Shown one piece after another: positions 25,360 through 34,795 of a stretch of DNA of 64,000 nucleotides. Source of the DNA: Alphaproteobacteria bacterium (lineage in GTDB: Bacteria > Pseudomonadota > Alphaproteobacteria > DSM-16000 > Inquilinaceae); assembly GCA_028284045.1 (NCBI GenBank), contig JANQSN010000058.1, positions 124,001-188,000 on the forward strand, read 5' to 3'. The notes below the pieces were generated by a model. It saw only the letters and a program-made list of their open reading frames with translations, ran no database searches and was not told the DNA's origin. The stretch's first letter is position 1; each line of letters begins with the position of its first letter. Made by a program: the position numbers and the translations under genes.

Positions 25360-26391
25360 TCACACACATTCCGGCGGGCTCCCGTCGCCGATATGGTCCG
25401 GCGGCCCGGCGCAGGCGCGCCGGCGCAAGGTCTGCGGCGCCAGCCGGTCCGCCGCCGGGTCGTCCCCTGCGGACGCCGCGTTCTCCGCGGCCGACCGGTC
25501 GTGGGTCGTTAGTGAGTGCGACCAGTCGGCCGTGCCGAGCTGCGCGACCATCCAGGCCATGTCCTTCGCGATGCGCGGCAGTGCTGCCCGCCGCGTCAGC
25601 GTCGGCTCATTCATATAGAGCGACCGGTTGATCTCGATCTGCACGGCATGAACCGCGTTGTCCGGCCGGCCGTAGTGGCGCGTGGTGTAGCCGCCGGCAT
25701 AAGGCGCGTTGCGCACGACGCGATAACCGCGCTCCGCCAGGCATCGTTCCACGAAGTCAACGACCGCGCTGTCGCTGGACCGCCCGTAGCAGTCGCCGAG
25801 CACGATGTCGACGGGCGCGGCCGTCCCGTCCCCGCCGGGCAGGCCGGCGGCCGACGGCATGGAATGGCAGTCGAGTAGGAGGCAGACCCCGAACCGCCGG
25901 CGCGTATCCTCGATCAGCCGGCTGAGCGCGGCATGGTAGGGACGGTAGCACCGGTTGATCCGCTGCACCGCTTCGGTAAAGCGCAACTTGCGGGCATAGA
26001 TCTCATGGCCCTGGGCGACCACGCGGGCGATGGTGCCGAGGCCGCCGGCGACCCGGGCCGACCGCGTATTGACATAGGCCGGCAGCGGGTCGGCAAACAT
26101 CCGCGGGTCGAGCTCGAAGGCTTCCCGGTTGGGGTCGACGAAGGCGCGGGCGAACAGGGCGCGGATCAGCGGCGCGCCGAGTGCGGAGGCGCCGAGGAAC
26201 AGCTCGTCGACGAAGCTGTCCTCCGACCGGCGCAGGCTGAAGGCGTCGAGCCGAGAGCTCATCACCAGCTCCGGCGGGTAGATGCGCCCGCTATGCGGCG
26301 AGGCCAGAACGATCGGCAAGCTCTGATCCTCCTGGCCGAGGATCTCCACCGGGCTTGCACGCCAGGCGGGTGGGGGCCGATCGGCGGTCAT
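25360..26391 (-). CDS. N-formylglutamate amidohydrolase family protein
   Basis: With the ATG at 26391 the protein has 343 residues. A GTG at 26415 would add eight. Family signatures are IVLASPHSGRIYPPEL near the start, RSEDSFVDELFLGA, VDPNREAFELDPRMF, LLLDCHSMPS and NAPYAGGYTTRHYG, matching the HutG-type N-formylglutamate deformylases. The reaction yields glutamate and formate in histidine degradation, but no other hut genes are nearby. The last 35 residues are divergent and polar. It is transcribed away from groESL and toward the sRNA terminator. Confidence 0.88.
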   Translation of the reverse strand: MTADRPPPAWRASPVEILGQEDQSLPIVLASPHSGRIYPPELVMSSRLDAFSLRRSEDSFVDELFLGASALGAPLIRALFARAFVDPNREAFELDPRMFADPLPAYVNTRSARVAGGLGTIARVVAQGHEIYARKLRFTEAVQRINRCYRPYHAALSRLIEDTRRRFGVCLLLDCHSMPSAAGLPGGDGTAAPVDIVLGDCYGRSSDSAVVDFVERCLAERGYRVVRNAPYAGGYTTRHYGRPDNAVHAVQIEINRSLYMNEPTLTRRAALPRIAKDMAWMVAQLGTADWSHSLTTHDRSAAENAASAGDDPAADRLAPQTLRRRACAGPPDHIGDGSPPECV

Positions 26392-26567
26392 GGTCGGGCG
26401 CGTACCCTTTTTCACTCTGCGGCGGGGCGGCCCGGCCGCCGGCTACCGCCGGCCGGGCCGCGCCCGGATTGTCCGCGCAGTGTGCAGAGGCGGGAACCGT
26501 TCGACAAGGCTTGCCGGCGCGCTCAGTCCACGCCCTTGCCGGACGGGGCGAATTCTCCGCCACAACC

Positions 26568-26596
26568 CTTGACGCGCCGGCGCGCTGCGCTTACCT
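26568..26596 (+). promoter_or_regulatory. Predicted heat-shock (RpoH) promoter of groESL
   Basis: CTTG at 26568-26571 is followed after 18 bases by CTTACCT (26590-26596). The alphaproteobacterial RpoH consensus is CTTG-N17/18-CYTATNT. One mismatch in the -10 part remains. Position just upstream of the CIRCE element supports the call. Confidence 0.5.
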
Positions 26597-26602
26597 AGCG
26601 GC

Positions 26603-26629
26603 CTGGCACTCACCGGTGTAGAGCGCTAA
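26603..26629. promoter_or_regulatory. CIRCE element (HrcA operator)
   Basis: CTGGCACTC-N9-GAGCGCTAA matches the consensus TTAGCACTC-N9-GAGTGCTAA with three deviations, and the N9 spacing is exact. It lies about 100 bases upstream of groES, right after the predicted promoter, as expected for HrcA repression. Confidence 0.75.
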
Positions 26630-26730
26630 CAGGCGCTGCGCCGGTCCAGAAGAGAGCAGCCCGCCCTTAGCGGCCGGGCCGATCCATCCGGGAGCAACCC
26701 GGACACGACCATTCGAGAGGGATCACACGC

Positions 26731-27042
26731 ATGACTTTCCGTCCACTGCACGATCGCGTCCTCGTCCGCCGCCTGGAGCAGGATGAGCGGACCAAGGGTG
26801 GCATCATCATTCCCGACACCGCCAAGGAGAAGCCGCAGGAAGGCGAAGTCGTCGCCGCCGGCCCCGGTGCCCGCAACGACAAGGGCGAGATCGCGCCGCT
26901 CGACGTCAAGGTGGGGGACCGCATCCTGTTCGGCAAGTGGTCCGGCACCGAGGTGAAGGTCGACGGCGAGGAGCTGCTGATCATGCGCGAGAGCGACATC
27001 CTCGGCATCGTCACCGCCGACGCCGCCGCGAAGGCCGCCTGA
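26731..27042 (+). CDS. groS: Co-chaperonin GroES
   Basis: A 103-residue protein beginning [20 protein letters not shown]. It contains the mobile loop [20 protein letters not shown] and the C-terminal [16 protein letters not shown], all typical of GroES. It forms the heptameric lid of GroEL in the cytosol. It is followed 109 bases later by groEL in one operon controlled by the CIRCE element upstream. Length is a few residues longer than average because of a DAAAKAA end. Confidence 0.98.
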   Translation: MTFRPLHDRVLVRRLEQDERTKGGIIIPDTAKEKPQEGEVVAAGPGARNDKGEIAPLDVKVGDRILFGKWSGTEVKVDGEELLIMRESDILGIVTADAAAKAA

Positions 27043-27142
27043 TCGCGCTTCGGCGCGACGGCGACACCGCCTGACCCCCAAGAGATCGATCCCGGACGAC
27101 CGCTGCGGTCCGTCCGCCGGAAGACACAATTCAAGCCTGTGA

Positions 27143-28801
<1,659 letters not shown>

Positions 28802-28865
28802 GCCCGTAGGCTCGGGGATGCCGGCCGGCCTTCGGCTGGCGTCGCCGCCGCCGGTTGCGTATCAA

Positions 28866-28898
28866 GGGGCAGGGGACTTCGGTCCTCTGCCCCTTTTT
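28866..28898 (+). terminator. Intrinsic terminator of groESL
   Basis: A 12-bp stem (GGGGCAGGGGAC with GTCCTCTGCCCC, one G-T wobble) closed by a TTCG tetraloop is followed by five T residues. The next gene starts 17 bases beyond. Confidence 0.93.
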
Positions 28899-28914
28899 CT
28901 TTGGTCTATCGCGA

Positions 28915-30513
28915 ATGTCCGAGCGTCTCGACGCCGTCATCGTCGGCGGTGGTCATAACGGGTTGGTGGCCGCCGCTTATCTAGCCCGCACCGGGCTGAG
29001 CGTGCGGGTGCTGGAGCGGCGGGCGCGCGTCGGCGGTGCCGTGGCGACCACCGAATTCCATCCCGGTTTTCGCAACTCGCTGGCCGCCTACACCGTCAGC
29101 CTGCTCGACCCCGGGGTCATCCGCGATCTCGATCTGGCGGGGCACGGCCTGCGGATCGTCCACCGCAAGGCCGCGAATTTCTTGCCCGAACCGGACGGGC
29201 CGGGCCTGCTGATGGCCGACGACCCGGCGGAGCGCCGCGCGGAGATCGCCCGGCTGTCGCCCCGCGACGCCGACGCCGTTGGCGCCTATGGCGCGGCGAT
29301 CGAACGGGCGGCCGACCTGTTGCGCGCCCTGGCACGGCGCGCGCCGCCGCCGGGCATCGGTACGCCGGCCGACGCGGTGGCCGCCGTCTCGCTGGCGGCG
29401 CAGGCGATGCGGCTGTCGCGTGCCGAGCGTCAGACCCTGATCGACCTGTTCACCAAGAGCGCCGGCGACATGCTGCGCCTGTGGTTCGATAGCGATCTGG
29501 TCCAGGCCGCCTTCGGTTTCGACGCCGTGGTCGGCAGCTATCAGAGCCCGTTCGACCCCGGCACCGGCTATGTGCTGCTGCATCACTGCTTCGGCGAGGT
29601 GAACGGTCGGCGCGGCGCCTGGGGCCATGCCATCGGCGGTATGGGCGCCATCGCCGACGCCCTGGCGGCGGCGGCGCGGGCGGCCGGCGCGGCGATCGAG
29701 ACGGATGCGGAGGTCGCCCGCGTGCTGGTGGAGGACGGCCGGGCGGTCGGTGTGGAGCTGGCCGACGGCCGCGCGGTCCGGGCGGCCCGCATCCTCGCTA
29801 ATGTCGATCCCCAGCGGCTCTATCTCGGAATGGTCGAGGCGGACGCGCTGCCGGAGACGTTCCGCCGGCGGATCGAGGGTTACGCCATGGGCTCCGCGTC
29901 GTTGCGGATGAACGTGGCGCTGTCGCGCCTGCCGCGCTTCGCGGGCCGGCCGGCGGCGGACGATGCCGCGCTTTACACCGCCGGGATCCTCTGCGCGCCC
30001 AGCCTCGCCTATATGGACCGCGCCTATGTCACGGCGCGCGCGGGCGGCTTTTCAGAGCAGCCGATCGTGGAGCTGGTGATCCCCAGCACGCTGGACGACA
30101 GCTTGGCCCCGCCCGGCACGCATGTCGCCAGCCTGTTCTGCCAGCATTTCGCCCCCGACCTGCCCGAGGGCCGGTCCTGGGACGATCTGCGCGAGGCCGC
30201 CGCCGACCGGGTGATCGACACGGTGGAGGCGGTGGCACCCGGTTTCCGCGACAGCATCATCGCCCGCCAGATCCTCACGCCGCTCGACCTCGAACGCGAT
30301 CTCGGCCTGACGAAGGGCGACATCTTCCACGGCCGCCTGACCTTCGACCAACTCTGGACCGGTCGCCCAGTCCCCGGCTACGCCCAATACCGCGGGCCGG
30401 TGGCGGGCCTATACTTGTGCGGTTCCGGCGCCCACCCCGGCGGCGGCGTCACCGGCCTGCCGGGGCACAACGCGGCGCAAGCCGTGCTGGCGGATCGACG
30501 GCGGGGGCACTAA
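28915..30513 (+). CDS. FAD-dependent oxidoreductase, PYROXD2-like
   Basis: The ATG at 28915 gives 532 residues starting MSERLDAVIVGGGHNGLVAA, a dinucleotide-binding motif. Next come ERRARVGGAVATTEFHPGFRNS and a C-terminal GLYLCGSGAHPGGGVTGLPGHNAA, where the flavin is bound. This layout belongs to the phytoene desaturase/amine oxidase superfamily and, by its HNGLVAAAYL and GAHPGGGV signatures, to the PYROXD2 group rather than CrtI. Substrate is unknown. The gene is alone between the groESL terminator and the convergent M16 gene, with which its stop codon overlaps. Confidence 0.85.
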   Translation: MSERLDAVIVGGGHNGLVAAAYLARTGLSVRVLERRARVGGAVATTEFHPGFRNSLAAYTVSLLDPGVIRDLDLAGHGLRIVHRKAANFLPEPDGPGLLMADDPAERRAEIARLSPRDADAVGAYGAAIERAADLLRALARRAPPPGIGTPADAVAAVSLAAQAMRLSRAERQTLIDLFTKSAGDMLRLWFDSDLVQAAFGFDAVVGSYQSPFDPGTGYVLLHHCFGEVNGRRGAWGHAIGGMGAIADALAAAARAAGAAIETDAEVARVLVEDGRAVGVELADGRAVRAARILANVDPQRLYLGMVEADALPETFRRRIEGYAMGSASLRMNVALSRLPRFAGRPAADDAALYTAGILCAPSLAYMDRAYVTARAGGFSEQPIVELVIPSTLDDSLAPPGTHVASLFCQHFAPDLPEGRSWDDLREAAADRVIDTVEAVAPGFRDSIIARQILTPLDLERDLGLTKGDIFHGRLTFDQLWTGRPVPGYAQYRGPVAGLYLCGSGAHPGGGVTGLPGHNAAQAVLADRRRGH

Positions 30514-31910
30514 CTCCCCTCCGCCAGCTCCCGTGCCGCCAGGTACGCGGCGTCGATCACGTGGTCGGGCGCGAACTCGGTCGGCGGGTCGCCAGCGATC
30601 ACCATCGTCGGGGTCTCGCGGAACAGGCGCGCGGCGACGCGGGCCAAGTCATCCAGCGTCACGGCCTCCAGGGCCGCGGTGCGGTCGGCGATGTGGCTTG
30701 GAGAGCGGCCGTTGGTTTGCCAGCCGAGCAGGCGGTCGGCGACCTGGTCGGTGGAGGTGAAGTTGAGGGGGTAGGAGCCGGTGAGGTAGCGAACGGCGTC
30801 CGCCAGCTCCTCAGCGGTGATGTCCCCGGCGACCACGGCCTCCAGCACGGCCGCCACAGCCGCCAGCGCCTCCGGCACGTTCTCGTTGGACAGATCGCTG
30901 GACAGCATCCACAGATCCGCCGCGTCGGTCTCGAACAGGTAGCTGGAGATGCCGTAGGTCAGTCCGCGCGCCCCGCGCACCGCCTGACCGAGGCGGGAGT
31001 TCAGCGTGCTGCCGCCGACGATCTGGTTCAGCACCAGGGCGGCGTAGAAATCGGGATCCTCGCGGTCGATGCCGGGCAGCGCCATCAGCAGCGTGCTCTG
31101 CGGGCCCTCGCGGTCGACCTGCAGGCGCGTGCCGATGCCGACGGGCTCGGCGGGGTGCTCGGCGATCGGCGCGCCGCTGGCCGGCAGGTCGGCGAAGATG
31201 TGGTCGACCGCCGCCGCCAGGCCCTCGCCGGTGATGTCGCCGGAGGCGGCGATCACCAGCCGGTCGCGGGTGAAATGCGCGTCCGCGAAGGCGATCAGGT
31301 CGTCGCGGCCGATCGCCTCCAGGCTGGCGGCGGTGCCGCGCGAGGGGCGGGACAGCGGATGGTCGGGGAAGGCGGCTTCGAAGAAGGCGCGGCGGGTCAG
31401 CCAGGCGGGGTCCACCACCCGCCGGCGGATATCGCCCAGCACGGCGGCCTTCATCCGGGCGATCGCCTCGTCCTCGAAATGCGGCGCTTGCAGCGCCAGG
31501 CGCAAGAGCTCGAACGCCTCCTCGGCATGCATCGAGGTGGTGCGCAGGCTGCCATAGAAGCCGTCGATACCGATGTCGAAGCCGAGCTGGATCACCCGGT
31601 CGGCGAGGCGCTGCTGAAACGCCTGGCTGTCGAGATCGCCGGCCCCTTCGTCCAGCAGATAGGTGGCCAGGTTGGCGCGGCCCTCCAGACCCGGCGGGTC
31701 GGTGAAGGAGCCGGCGTCGCGGAAGGCGAATTCCAGCGAGATCACCGGCACGCGGTCGTTGGGCACCAGCCAGACCTCGATGCCGGCGGGCGTGACGATC
31801 CGCTCCACGCTCAGCGCAGCGGCCGGGCGTACCCCGATGACTGCCAACAGGGCGACGGCGAGGACGACGGCCGACAGCAGGGACCGAAGGGCGGCGGGAC
31901 GCCAAGTCAT
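30510..31910 (-). CDS. M16 peptidase-fold protein, inactive partner
   Basis: The start at 31910 gives 466 residues with a signal peptide (SLLSAVVLAVALLAVIGVRPAAA). The fold is M16 (LTYGISSYLFET, GGSTLNSRLGQAVRGARGL), but the zinc motif HxxEH is missing: the aligned segment reads GLEGRANLATYLLDEGAG. Such non-catalytic M16 subunits usually pair with an active one. Here the active gene precedes it and overlaps by 4 bases (ATGA). Periplasmic location is expected. Specific substrates are unknown. Confidence 0.9.
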   Translation of the reverse strand: MTWRPAALRSLLSAVVLAVALLAVIGVRPAAALSVERIVTPAGIEVWLVPNDRVPVISLEFAFRDAGSFTDPPGLEGRANLATYLLDEGAGDLDSQAFQQRLADRVIQLGFDIGIDGFYGSLRTTSMHAEEAFELLRLALQAPHFEDEAIARMKAAVLGDIRRRVVDPAWLTRRAFFEAAFPDHPLSRPSRGTAASLEAIGRDDLIAFADAHFTRDRLVIAASGDITGEGLAAAVDHIFADLPASGAPIAEHPAEPVGIGTRLQVDREGPQSTLLMALPGIDREDPDFYAALVLNQIVGGSTLNSRLGQAVRGARGLTYGISSYLFETDAADLWMLSSDLSNENVPEALAAVAAVLEAVVAGDITAEELADAVRYLTGSYPLNFTSTDQVADRLLGWQTNGRSPSHIADRTAALEAVTLDDLARVAARLFRETPTMVIAGDPPTEFAPDHVIDAAYLAARELAEGS

Positions 31911-33328
31911 GACCGGGGATCCTCCGCCGGCAGCAGCACGCCGGTCACCGACCGGTCGCGGTCGAACACGCGCGCAGCGGCGGCCATCACGTCGTCCACG
32001 GTGACGGCGGCCAGCCGCTCCGGCCACCGCTCCACCTGGTCGATGTCGCCGCCGGTGGCCAGCGCCTGGCCGAACACCCGGGTCGGCCAATAGAGGCTGT
32101 CTTGCGCATAGGCCGTGGCCAGCAGCAGGCGGTCGCGGGCCTGGTCCAGCTCCGCCTGGGTGATGCCGTCGGTCAGCAGCCGGTCGATCTCCGCGTCCAC
32201 CGACTGGGCGACGGTCTCCGGACCGACATCCGGCTTCGGCGAGACGGAGACGGAGAAGATGGACGCGTCCACCGCCGAGGCGCGGTAGCCGGAGCCGGCG
32301 CCGGTGGCGATCGCCTGGTCCAGCACCAGCGAACGATAGAGGCGGCTGGTGGTGCCGCTGCCCAGGATCTCGTCGAGGATCTGCAGGGCGTGAGCGTCGG
32401 CGGCGTCCATGTTGTAGCTGGGGGCGTGGTAGAGGCGGTGCCACGCTGGCTGCTCGACTTGGTCGTCGATCAGCGTCACCGACCGCGCGATCATCGCGGC
32501 CGGCTCCTGCGGGCGCTGGCGCGGCGGCAACGGCCCCGCCGGGATCGCCCCATAGATCTCTTCCGCCAGCGGGCGCAGCGTCGCCGCATCGATGTCGCCG
32601 GCCACCACCAGGACGGCGTTGTTCGGCACGTACCAGCGCCGATAGAACGCCTCGATCTCGTCCAGCGTCAGGGCGGCGATCTCGTGCTCCCAGCCGATGA
32701 TCGGCACGCCGTAGGGGTGGTTGAGGTAGAGCGCGGCATACATCTGCTCGCTCAGCCGGCCGCCGGGCTGGTTGTCGACGCGCTCGCGCCGCTCCTCCGT
32801 CACCACCTGGCGCTCCGCTTCAACCAGCTCGGCGTCCAGCACGAGGTTGACCATGCGATCCGCCTCCAGCTGCATCACCAAGTCCAGCCGGTCGGCGGCG
32901 ATGGTCTGGAAATAGGCGGTATAGTCCCAAGACGTGAAAGCGTTGTGCCGGCCGCCATTGGCGGAGACCAGCCGGTCGAATTCCCCGTCGGCATGGGTCG
33001 TCGTGCCGCGGAACATCAGGTGTTCGAGGAAATGCGCGATGCCCGATTGGCCCGGCGGCTCGTCGGCCGCGCCGACGCGGTACCACACCATGTGGCTGAT
33101 CGCCGGGCTCGACGGGTTTGGTACGACGACGACGGTCATGCCGTTGTCGAGGGTGAACGTCTCCGGCGCGAAGACCTCGGCCAGGGCCGGCTGCGGCGCT
33201 GCCAGCAGGAAGAGGCCGGCGGCCAGCCGGGCGAAGCGGCCCTGCCAGGATCGGTTGGGCCAGGATCGGCCGGGCCGGGGTCGAAGAGGCCGGCGCTCAG
33301 GCACGTCCGGCGGCAGTCTCGTCAGCAT
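31907..33328 (-). CDS. M16 family zinc peptidase, catalytic partner
   Basis: The product has 473 residues with a signal-like segment (FARLAAGLFLLAAPQPALA). The inverted zinc motif is intact: SGIAHFLEHLMFRGT (HFLEH), followed about 75 residues on by LEADRMVN with the third ligand Glu and the conserved EERRERVDNQPGG. The R-Y pair region LYHAPSYNM and LGSGTTSRLYRSL are present. It should cleave peptides in the periplasm together with the inactive partner downstream. This pair closes the ileS-lspA-BamF-like operon as in many alphaproteobacteria. Confidence 0.94.
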   Translation of the reverse strand: MLTRLPPDVPERRPLRPRPGRSWPNRSWQGRFARLAAGLFLLAAPQPALAEVFAPETFTLDNGMTVVVVPNPSSPAISHMVWYRVGAADEPPGQSGIAHFLEHLMFRGTTTHADGEFDRLVSANGGRHNAFTSWDYTAYFQTIAADRLDLVMQLEADRMVNLVLDAELVEAERQVVTEERRERVDNQPGGRLSEQMYAALYLNHPYGVPIIGWEHEIAALTLDEIEAFYRRWYVPNNAVLVVAGDIDAATLRPLAEEIYGAIPAGPLPPRQRPQEPAAMIARSVTLIDDQVEQPAWHRLYHAPSYNMDAADAHALQILDEILGSGTTSRLYRSLVLDQAIATGAGSGYRASAVDASIFSVSVSPKPDVGPETVAQSVDAEIDRLLTDGITQAELDQARDRLLLATAYAQDSLYWPTRVFGQALATGGDIDQVERWPERLAAVTVDDVMAAAARVFDRDRSVTGVLLPAEDPRS

Positions 33329-33459
33329 CCATCCTGTCCCGAGATCGGCTACGCAGAGTCTGTCATCGCGCCCCGTCGCCGGGCGCTAGGCCTTGGGCGG
33401 CAGGCGCCCCTGGCCGCGTCGCCCGGATGTCGAGAGACCTGGGGCGGACGCGCCGCCGA

Positions 33460-34080
33460 TCAATTGAAGATGCCGTCGAAAATGCCCTCCAGGGGGGCGC
33501 GGCGGCGGCGCTCGATGGTCGGCACCTCGCCCTGGTTGAGCGGCTGGCCGGTCGCCGCGGCGCTGGCCAGGCGGGCCCGTTCCGCTGCCGGATCGACCAC
33601 CACGCCGGGCGGCGGCTGCTCCTGCCAGAAGAACAGGCGATCGATGAAGTTCTCGTCGGCGATGGCCAGCTCGGTCGATTCCTGGTCGACCACCTGGCGG
33701 ATGCCGGGTTCGACGCGATCGGCGCCGGCATTGGCGAGCAGCGAGCTGGCGCCGGGGCTGAGGCCGCTCGCCTCGAAATCCGCGGCGGTCGGTGCTTGCT
33801 CGCCGACGCCGAAGACGGCCTGTTCGGCGCGCTGGCGGGCGGTGCCTTCCTGCGGTCGCGGCACGCCCGGCTGAGGCGGGCGAAGCGCAAATTCCGGCGG
33901 CATCGACAAGGGCGCGCGCGACATCACCATGAACTCGTCGGGGCTGCGCCGGTCGAAGCCGAAGGTTTCCCGGACATCGTCGCCGCAGGCGGCAAGCGCG
34001 AAAGGAACCATCGCCAAGGCCGCGACACGGGTGAGCGGTCGGGTCGCCCGGCGGCGCATCGTTTCGGATCGCTGGGTCAT
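33460..34080 (-). CDS. DUF3035 lipoprotein (BamF-like)
   Basis: The ATG at 34080 (GGAGGAG upstream) gives 206 residues with a lipobox, VPFALAACG (Cys32). The mature part is proline-rich with DEFMVMSRAPLSMPPEFALRPPQPGVPRP, the hallmark of the DUF3035 family. In Caulobacter such a protein has been named BamF, a subunit of the outer-membrane assembly machine. The position between lspA and the M16 genes is the conserved alphaproteobacterial context. The C-terminus (RRRAPLEGIFDGIFN) fits too. Confidence 0.85.
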   Translation of the reverse strand: MTQRSETMRRRATRPLTRVAALAMVPFALAACGDDVRETFGFDRRSPDEFMVMSRAPLSMPPEFALRPPQPGVPRPQEGTARQRAEQAVFGVGEQAPTAADFEASGLSPGASSLLANAGADRVEPGIRQVVDQESTELAIADENFIDRLFFWQEQPPPGVVVDPAAERARLASAAATGQPLNQGEVPTIERRRRAPLEGIFDGIFN

Positions 34081-34199
34081 GATGGCGAAGCGTCTCCTCC
34101 TGCGCGGCCCTCTGCGGGGCCCGGACGTTTGCGTCGATATAGGCCATCGCCGCAGCCTCCGCCACCCGTCGGCAGGTCCGGCGGACCGACCGCCGCCGG

Positions 34200-34778
34200 C
34201 TACGGGTCGTCTGACCGTTCGGGCGCCGGCCGTTCGGGCGTCGGCCGTTCGGGGGCCGGCCGTTCGGGCGCGTGCCGGTCGCCGGCGAACAGGCTGTCGG
34301 CGATCAACAGCGCCACACCGACGGTAATGCCGGAATCGGCCAGATTGAAGGCAGGCCAGTGCCATCCGGCGACATGCAGGTCGATGAAATCGGCGACCGC
34401 CCCGAAGCGCAGCCGGTCAATGGCGTTACCGATCGCCCCGCCGATGATCAAGGCCAGGCTGATCGCGACGAAGCGGCTGGGCGTGCGGGCCAGCCAAACC
34501 AACAGGCCGGCGGAGACCGCCAGCGCCACCGCCAACAGCACCCAGCGCATCGCGTCGGAGGATCCGGCGAACAGCCCGAAGCTGACCCCGCGGTTCCACA
34601 CCATGACCAGATTGAAGAAATCGGTGACGACGATCGGCGGATGCCAGCTCGTCAGCGTGATCGGCGCGGGCAGGGCGAACACCCGCTCCAGCATCAGCCA
34701 CTTCGTCGCCTGATCGGCAGCCAGGATGACGGCAGCCAAGGCGAGGCCGAGGCCGAGATGGCGACGCTGCCGTTCCAT
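34200..34778 (-). CDS. lspA: Lipoprotein signal peptidase
   Basis: From the ATG at 34778 the protein has 192 residues and four membrane helices. It contains the aspartate motifs GGAIGNAIDRLRFGAVADFI and FNLADSGITVGV, which hold the catalytic pair of the Lsp family. It removes signal peptides from diacylated prolipoproteins in the inner membrane. The last 22 residues are a polar tail with repeated APERP units that the family does not normally have (see repeat at 34216-34275). The gene follows ileS by 17 bases. Confidence 0.95.
   Translation of the reverse strand: MERQRRHLGLGLALAAVILAADQATKWLMLERVFALPAPITLTSWHPPIVVTDFFNLVMVWNRGVSFGLFAGSSDAMRWVLLAVALAVSAGLLVWLARTPSRFVAISLALIIGGAIGNAIDRLRFGAVADFIDLHVAGWHWPAFNLADSGITVGVALLIADSLFAGDRHAPERPAPERPTPERPAPERSDDP
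34216..34275. repeat. Four 15-bp tandem repeats in the lspA tail
   Basis: Four units of the form CGTTCGGGCGCCGGC follow each other without gaps, each with one to three changes. On the minus strand they encode five-residue APERP/TPERP units. Length variation by whole repeats would keep the frame. Confidence 0.85.
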
Positions 34779-34795
34779 GGTCGAGGCGCCGGCGG

